A stretch of DNA of 19,511 nucleotides. Source: Granulosicoccus sp965367215. GTDB taxonomy: Bacteria > Pseudomonadota > Gammaproteobacteria > Granulosicoccales > Granulosicoccaceae. The translations under genes and the position numbers were made by a program. The DNA is taken from the NCBI GenBank assembly GCA_965367215.1, contig CBDUIJ010000073.1:1-19511 (forward strand), in the 5' to 3' direction. This document shows, in pieces, positions 15,330 to 19,511 of this stretch; positions within the stretch are counted from its first letter, which is position 1, and every line of letters begins with the position of its first letter. Below the pieces are notes generated by a model. That model worked only from the letters and a program-made list of their open reading frames with translations. It was not told the DNA's origin and made no database searches.

Positions 15330-16562
15330 CTACTCGGAAGCCTTGGGGTACAGCGTGGCTGCCTCCGGCGTAAGGTTGGCAGATACCGCGACCGCATTTG
15401 CCCGATTCTGAACGACAGCCGGACTGCTCCACAGCCTGAACAGCGCAGTCATGACCGTCAGAGCCGCGGTGATGGACAGCAGGTAGAAGATGCCTTCAGG
15501 GCCGAAATGTTCTATGGCGAATCCACCCAGGGTAGGGCCGAGCGTCATGCCGGATGCCAGAATCAACACCAGCGTACCGCTGGCTGCGACCACCTGAGAA
15601 CGATTCAGGTGATCGTTCATATGGGCCATGCAGATGGAATACACGGGTAGTGTCAAGCCACCCAGCAAGCCCACCAGAAGGTATACCCAGATCAGATTGT
15701 GTGCAGGATTGTCCAGATTGGCCAGCACGAGGCAGATCGGAATGGACAGGCCAGGAATTCCGGCGATGAGCAGTCGCCTGTCCATCATGTCCGAGATCTT
15801 GCCAAGGGGAAACTGGAACAGCATGCCGCCCAAAGTCATGCTGCCGATCAGTCCCCCGATGGCGGCCTGTCCCATTCCCAGCGAGCTACCGTAGAGTGCC
15901 AGTGCCACATAGAGCGTCGTCTGAGAGATGCCGTTGAGAAAGCTGCCGGTCAATCCCATCGGCGAGAGTCGAAAGAGACTGATGAAGGTGACTCGCTCCG
16001 GTATTTCATAGGGTGGTATGGCATCGTCAGATACAAGCATGGGAACCAGTGAAAACGAAATCAGAATGGATACCACCACAAACAACAGGATTCCATCCGG
16101 GTTGGAAACATTGAGTAGCAGCTGTCCGAGAGCGACTCCACCGGTCTGCACCACAAAGTAGACCGACAACAGGCTTCCCCGATTTTCGTTGTCGGCACTA
16201 CTGTTCAGCCAGCTCTCGGCAACGATATACAGCCCGGAAAAACAGAACCCGGTAAGCAGACGCATGGCGCCCCAGCTCCAGGGATCCGTGGTCACCAGGT
16301 GCATCAGTGCGGCGGCACTGGCAATGGAGGCAAGCGCTGCAAATATGCGTATATGACCCACGCGCATGATCAGGCGCGGCGCGATCACGCAACCCAGCAG
16401 TGCCCCTACCGGGTAGCCGGATTGCACCAGACCGATGGCCGAGTCACTGAAGCCGAGTCCGTCTGCCTTGAGGGTGAGCAGGGTGGTGAGCAGGCCATTG
16501 CTGACCATGAGAAAGATCATGCCGACGAACAGTGACCATGATCCACGAATTGCCGCCCACAT
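15330..16562 (-). CDS. MFS transporter, YcaD-like
   Basis: A 410-residue major facilitator of the usual size, with about 12 hydrophobic segments. It resembles the YcaD branch: an N-terminal half with VSNGLLTTLLTLKADGLGFS, GLVQSGYPVGALLG and the cytoplasmic loop IAPRLIMRVGHIR, then FCFSGLYIVAESWLNSSADNENRG (between helices 4 and 5), and in the second half FQFPLGKISDMMDRR (the repeat of the MFS loop motif). The substrate is unknown. A helix-rich ending runs to about 385, followed by a short soluble tail. It diverges from the hybrid kinase gene, and a 16-base inverted repeat lies just upstream of a good -10 (TATGAT) on its promoter side, so a repressor may control it. Confidence 0.92.
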   Translation of the reverse strand: MWAAIRGSWSLFVGMIFLMVSNGLLTTLLTLKADGLGFSDSAIGLVQSGYPVGALLGCVIAPRLIMRVGHIRIFAALASIASAAALMHLVTTDPWSWGAMRLLTGFCFSGLYIVAESWLNSSADNENRGSLLSVYFVVQTGGVALGQLLLNVSNPDGILLFVVVSILISFSLVPMLVSDDAIPPYEIPERVTFISLFRLSPMGLTGSFLNGISQTTLYVALALYGSSLGMGQAAIGGLIGSMTLGGMLFQFPLGKISDMMDRRLLIAGIPGLSIPICLVLANLDNPAHNLIWVYLLVGLLGGLTLPVYSICMAHMNDHLNRSQVVAASGTLVLILASGMTLGPTLGGFAIEHFGPEGIFYLLSITAALTVMTALFRLWSSPAVVQNRANAVAVSANLTPEAATLYPKASE

Positions 16563-16598
16563 TGACTTGCCCTGTCCGCGTTGGAAAATACCCGGTAG

Positions 16599-16623
16599 AT
16601 CATACGCTGATCGACAGCGATCA
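16599..16623 (-). promoter_or_regulatory. Candidate MFS promoter with inverted-repeat operator
   Basis: On the minus strand TATGAT (16604-16599) matches five of six -10 bases. Just upstream of it, TGATCG and CGATCA (16608-16613 and 16618-16623) are perfect inverted repeats separated by four bases. They fill the space between -10 and -35, where a bound repressor would exclude polymerase. No regulator gene is adjacent. Confidence 0.5.
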
Positions 16624-16730
16624 CTGTGAGACTTCCCGTAATCCGAATTGCTGTGAAAGTGACTGGATATACGCTATCCTGCCAGCAGCAACGGATCCGC
16701 TATCGGGTCGAGTTTCAGTCAGGAGATCGT

Positions 16731-18683
16731 GTGTTCAGGATCGCCGTACTAGAAGATTGCGATGAACAAATCGTCAACGCATTGCGATCTGCAGGCAAGA
16801 TCTGTCACATTCCAGCACTGATCAATCTCGACGCAGGCCACCACGACGTCTGCATTCTGGACTGTCGACAACTGAACCCACACCAGGCTGCCTTGCCGCA
16901 GCAGACCTTCGAGCGGACACCTTCGATTGCCGTGGTGGATTCTTGTCAGTTCATTGACGATGGCCCGGACGTCCCTGAGGTTGATGAATTCGTTGCGTTG
17001 GATGACCTTCGTTCAACGGCATTTCGCTGGCGCCTGCAACGGCTGATTCAGCGGTTCCAGGTCCCGCTGAGAGCGCACACCTCCGCGCAGCCGGAAACCC
17101 GGCTCCTGGGTCAGGTCGTTGACCAGCTGCGCGACTGGGTCATCATCAAGGATCTTGATCATCGCTTCCTGGCGATCAGTGATGACTTCGCGCAGATAGT
17201 CAGCCGACCCAAGAGCGACATCATCGGCAGGAACGATCTGGAAATCGGTACCGATGCGCAAGCCGTGCTTGGCAATCCGGAGACCGGTAGCACCGGATTC
17301 TGGGCGCAGGATGATGCCGTCATTGCATCCGGCAAGGCGGCGTCCGAGGAGAACAGGGACTGGCGGGCATTCGCTGTTGAACGACGCTACAAACGAACCG
17401 TGCGTGTACCCTTGCGCAATTTCCAGGGAGAGATCTACGCACTGCTGGTGGTGGTCAGTGACATTACTGACCGGGTACTGGCCGAGCGCAATCTGAAGTC
17501 ACGCAACCTCATGTTGAGGCGAGTGACAGAAGCCAAGCTCAATGCAGAGCAACACCGCAAGATTGCAGAGCAGGCCATAGCTGCCAAGAACAAGTTCCTT
17601 GCCGCTGCCAGCCACGACCTGCGGCAGCCATTGCACGCGCTCGGACTGTTTCTGGCCGTACTCGAGAGACGCATCACCAAGGAGGATGATCTGGCCATCG
17701 TGCGAAAGATTCGCCATTCCAGTGATTCACTCAATTCATTGTTCAACAGTCTGCTGGACATATCCAGACTGGATGCCGGCATTGTGGAGGTCTCATTCCA
17801 GACCTTCTCCATTCGCGACATGTTGATCAGCATTCGTGATGAATTCATGCAATTGGGTGAAGCCAGGTCACTGGAAGTGTCAGTGGAGCTATCCGATGCC
17901 GTTGTCCATACAGACCCTGTACTGTTCGGAAGAATTCTCAGGAATCTGTTACAGAACGCGATTACGCATACGCATGAAGGGACCGTAACGGTTCGTTGCC
18001 GAGAACAGATGGGACAGTTGATCATCGACGTCAGTGACACCGGCCCCGGCATTCCGGAAACACAGTATGACGCCATATTTTCGGAGTACTACCAGCTGGA
18101 TGCCAGCCTGAGACAATCAACAGGCGGTATGGGGCTGGGGTTGGCTATTGTGCGCAAGATGGCGCAACTGCTGCAGACAGGCATTCGTCTTCAATCAGTG
18201 GTGGGACAGGGCAGTACGTTCAGCGTCAACGTACCATTGGGGAACCTCGACGATGCCACACATGCCAGTCCACCGCTACGCTACCAGAGCCTGAGAGGTA
18301 ATCGCATTCTGTTCATCGATGATGAACCTCATATCCGCGACGCACTGACATTGATCCTGGATGCCTACCAGTGTCATACGACAGCGGCAGAATCACCAGA
18401 GCAGGCAATCGACTTGTTGTCAGAAAAATCGATGGAACCCGATATCATGATCGTGGATTATCGCTTGAAGTACGAGCAAACCGGCGTTGCGGCGATACAG
18501 ATGCTGCGCAATCATTTTGGCAGGTGTATCCCGGCTATCATCGTGACAGGGGACACGTCGAAGTCGATATTGCAGACTGTCAGGAAGACTGGCTGCAGGC
18601 TGTTGCACAAACCACTGGATGCCAGGGAGTTGGTTCAGGAAGTTGCAGAAGTGCTCGAGGCAGAAGAGCTGGCCTTGCCTTGA
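16731..18683 (+). CDS. Soluble hybrid histidine kinase (degenerate receiver, PAS, HisKA, HATPase, REC)
   Basis: A 650-residue cytoplasmic kinase with no transmembrane segment. It starts at GTG 16731, five bases after AGGAG (16721-16725); the frame is open 35 codons further, without signals. Residues 1-110 look like a receiver domain, with the acidic pair Glu8-Asp9 and Asp44 (ILDC), but the expected lysine near 88-92 is missing (DEFVALDD), suggesting a pseudo-receiver. A PAS domain (about 125-250) ends in SDITDR. HisKA has His295 in ASHDLRQPLHALGLF, a box typical of NahK/ErcS-like kinases. The ATPase domain has Asn409, DTGPG at 436-440 and GGMGLGL at 465-471. The C-terminal receiver is complete (Asp530-Asp531, phospho-acceptor Asp576, Lys627). 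Such kinases often signal through separate regulators or phosphotransfer proteins, and none is adjacent. Confidence 0.93.
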   Translation: MFRIAVLEDCDEQIVNALRSAGKICHIPALINLDAGHHDVCILDCRQLNPHQAALPQQTFERTPSIAVVDSCQFIDDGPDVPEVDEFVALDDLRSTAFRWRLQRLIQRFQVPLRAHTSAQPETRLLGQVVDQLRDWVIIKDLDHRFLAISDDFAQIVSRPKSDIIGRNDLEIGTDAQAVLGNPETGSTGFWAQDDAVIASGKAASEENRDWRAFAVERRYKRTVRVPLRNFQGEIYALLVVVSDITDRVLAERNLKSRNLMLRRVTEAKLNAEQHRKIAEQAIAAKNKFLAAASHDLRQPLHALGLFLAVLERRITKEDDLAIVRKIRHSSDSLNSLFNSLLDISRLDAGIVEVSFQTFSIRDMLISIRDEFMQLGEARSLEVSVELSDAVVHTDPVLFGRILRNLLQNAITHTHEGTVTVRCREQMGQLIIDVSDTGPGIPETQYDAIFSEYYQLDASLRQSTGGMGLGLAIVRKMAQLLQTGIRLQSVVGQGSTFSVNVPLGNLDDATHASPPLRYQSLRGNRILFIDDEPHIRDALTLILDAYQCHTTAAESPEQAIDLLSEKSMEPDIMIVDYRLKYEQTGVAAIQMLRNHFGRCIPAIIVTGDTSKSILQTVRKTGCRLLHKPLDARELVQEVAEVLEAEELALP

Positions 18684-18708
18684 TACGATGTTCCGGCTGA
18701 AGACCATG

Positions 18709-18728
18709 GGGGGTTGCCTGCAATCCCC
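18709..18728 (+). terminator. Weak terminator-like hairpin after the kinase
   Basis: Bases 18709-18716 pair with 18721-18728 (eight pairs, one G/T wobble) around the loop CCTG. Only two T follow, so termination would be weak at best. It sits 25 bases past the kinase stop and 23 bases before the AAA+ gene. Confidence 0.35.
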
Positions 18729-18751
18729 TTGAACGAGGCGACTGAGAATCG

Positions 18752-19511
18752 ATGACAGATGAGACGCGTTGTGCAAGCGAGTTGGCGATGAACCCACTGG
18801 ACGCCGAGAAATTCTTCAATGCTCACGGCACTCTCCAGATCGAGCGGTTGAAAATTGCAGAACCTTTGTTGAGGGCCAGTCTTGCTGAAAATACGGAAGC
18901 TCTGAGGCACGCGACAAGCGGTACTGTCCGTAGCTCTCTGATGCAGACGAGCAACTTTCCTGCTCATCTCATTACAACCCGACTTGATTGGAGCGACCTG
19001 GTTCTGGCGCCCGGGGTGCTCGCCGAGATCAGGAAATTGAATGCCTGGATAATGAGCTCGGAGACAACTTCGAAGGATTGGGGGCACGGCCGACCCCTCA
19101 AGCCCGGTTTTCGCAGTCTGTTTCATGGTCCGCCGGGTACCGGCAAGACACTGACCACGATGCTGATCGGCGCCACTGCCGGCATTGACGTCTATCGTAT
19201 CGATCTGTCCATGGTTGTATCCAGGTACATCGGTGAAACCGAAAAGAATCTGGCGGCCGTATTCGATGCTGCCGAGAAGCGTCACTGGATACTGTTTTTC
19301 GATGAGGCAGACAGCCTGTTTGCCAAACGTACGAAAACAAGCTCATCCAATGATCGATATGCGAATCAGGAAGTCTCCTACCTGCTGCAGCGCATTAAGG
19401 ATTATCCGGGCGTTGTCATCCTTGCCAGTAATAGGCATGCAAATATCGATGAGGTATTTATGCGACGTTTCGAGTCCGTTATCCACTTCCCGATGCCGGA
19501 TGCTGCGATGA
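18752..19511 (+). CDS. AAA+ ATPase, contractile-injection-system type (3' end cut off)
   Basis: An ATP-driven chaperone-like protein; 253 residues are visible and the frame is open at the right edge. A family-like lead-in (HLITTRLDWSDLVLAP, 72-87) precedes the ATPase core: Walker A GPPGTGKT at 126-133, VYRIDLSMVVSRYIGETEKN at 147-166, Walker B ILFFDEAD at 180-187, DRYANQEVSYLLQRI at 201-215, sensor-1 ILASN (223-227) and arginine finger FMRRF (236-240). These stretches match what I recall of the AAA+ proteins of extracellular contractile injection systems (Afp15/PVC15 type), thought to act in assembling or disassembling the tail-like particle. Related ATPases also occur alone. ATG 18752 is the first start after the kinase; ATG 18788 is an alternative. 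Neither has a strong ribosome-binding site. Confidence 0.88.
   Translation, partial: MTDETRCASELAMNPLDAEKFFNAHGTLQIERLKIAEPLLRASLAENTEALRHATSGTVRSSLMQTSNFPAHLITTRLDWSDLVLAPGVLAEIRKLNAWIMSSETTSKDWGHGRPLKPGFRSLFHGPPGTGKTLTTMLIGATAGIDVYRIDLSMVVSRYIGETEKNLAAVFDAAEKRHWILFFDEADSLFAKRTKTSSSNDRYANQEVSYLLQRIKDYPGVVILASNRHANIDEVFMRRFESVIHFPMPDAAM

Overview
The window is about 19.5 kb of ordinary, densely coded chromosomal DNA at moderate GC. It most likely comes from a marine or free-living gammaproteobacterium. This is an inference from gene content: a YceH-family protein, a family II pyrophosphatase, a YdjM-like membrane protein, a DUF3034 outer-membrane protein beside a truncated globin, and large hybrid histidine kinases. 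I see no rRNA, tRNA, CRISPR array, insertion sequence or phage gene.

Layout, left to right. (1) 1-1169: the tail of an unidentified plus-strand gene converges on ppaC, a manganese-dependent pyrophosphatase on the minus strand. (2) 1170-3069: a 422-bp intergenic region, then a hipBA type II toxin-antitoxin operon preceded by three near-identical operator sites exactly 50 bp apart. (3) 3196-7639, plus strand: yceH, a membrane-bound hybrid histidine kinase, and an esterase of the PHB-depolymerase type whose best start is an internal GTG. (4) 7667-9387: a small DUF4112 membrane protein diverging from a YdjM-like predicted metal-dependent membrane hydrolase. (5) 9401-11974, minus strand: an AI-2E/PerM-type permease and, upstream of it behind a clear intrinsic terminator, a YiiX-like permuted-papain cysteine hydrolase. 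(6) 12214-13556, plus strand: a two-gene unit with a DUF3034 beta-barrel and a group I truncated haemoglobin that carries its own lipoprotein signal. (7) 13550-15070, minus strand: two tightly coupled membrane proteins I do not recognise, ending in a 7-base tail-to-tail overlap with the globin gene. (8) 15330-18683: a YcaD-like MFS transporter diverging from a soluble hybrid kinase with an N-terminal degenerate receiver. (9) 18752 to the right edge: a truncated AAA+ ATPase.

The most promising lead is the AAA+ gene running off the right end. Its sequence closely matches my memory of the AAA+ ATPases (Afp15/PVC15 type) of extracellular contractile injection systems, so the next kilobases could hold a phage-tail-like injection cluster. 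No tail gene lies inside this window. Other points worth a look are the evenly spaced hip operators, the membrane-anchored globin with its outer-membrane partner, the unidentified membrane-protein pair, and several clean palindromes at predicted promoters. The two kinases have no DNA-binding response regulator beside them, so their outputs must lie elsewhere.
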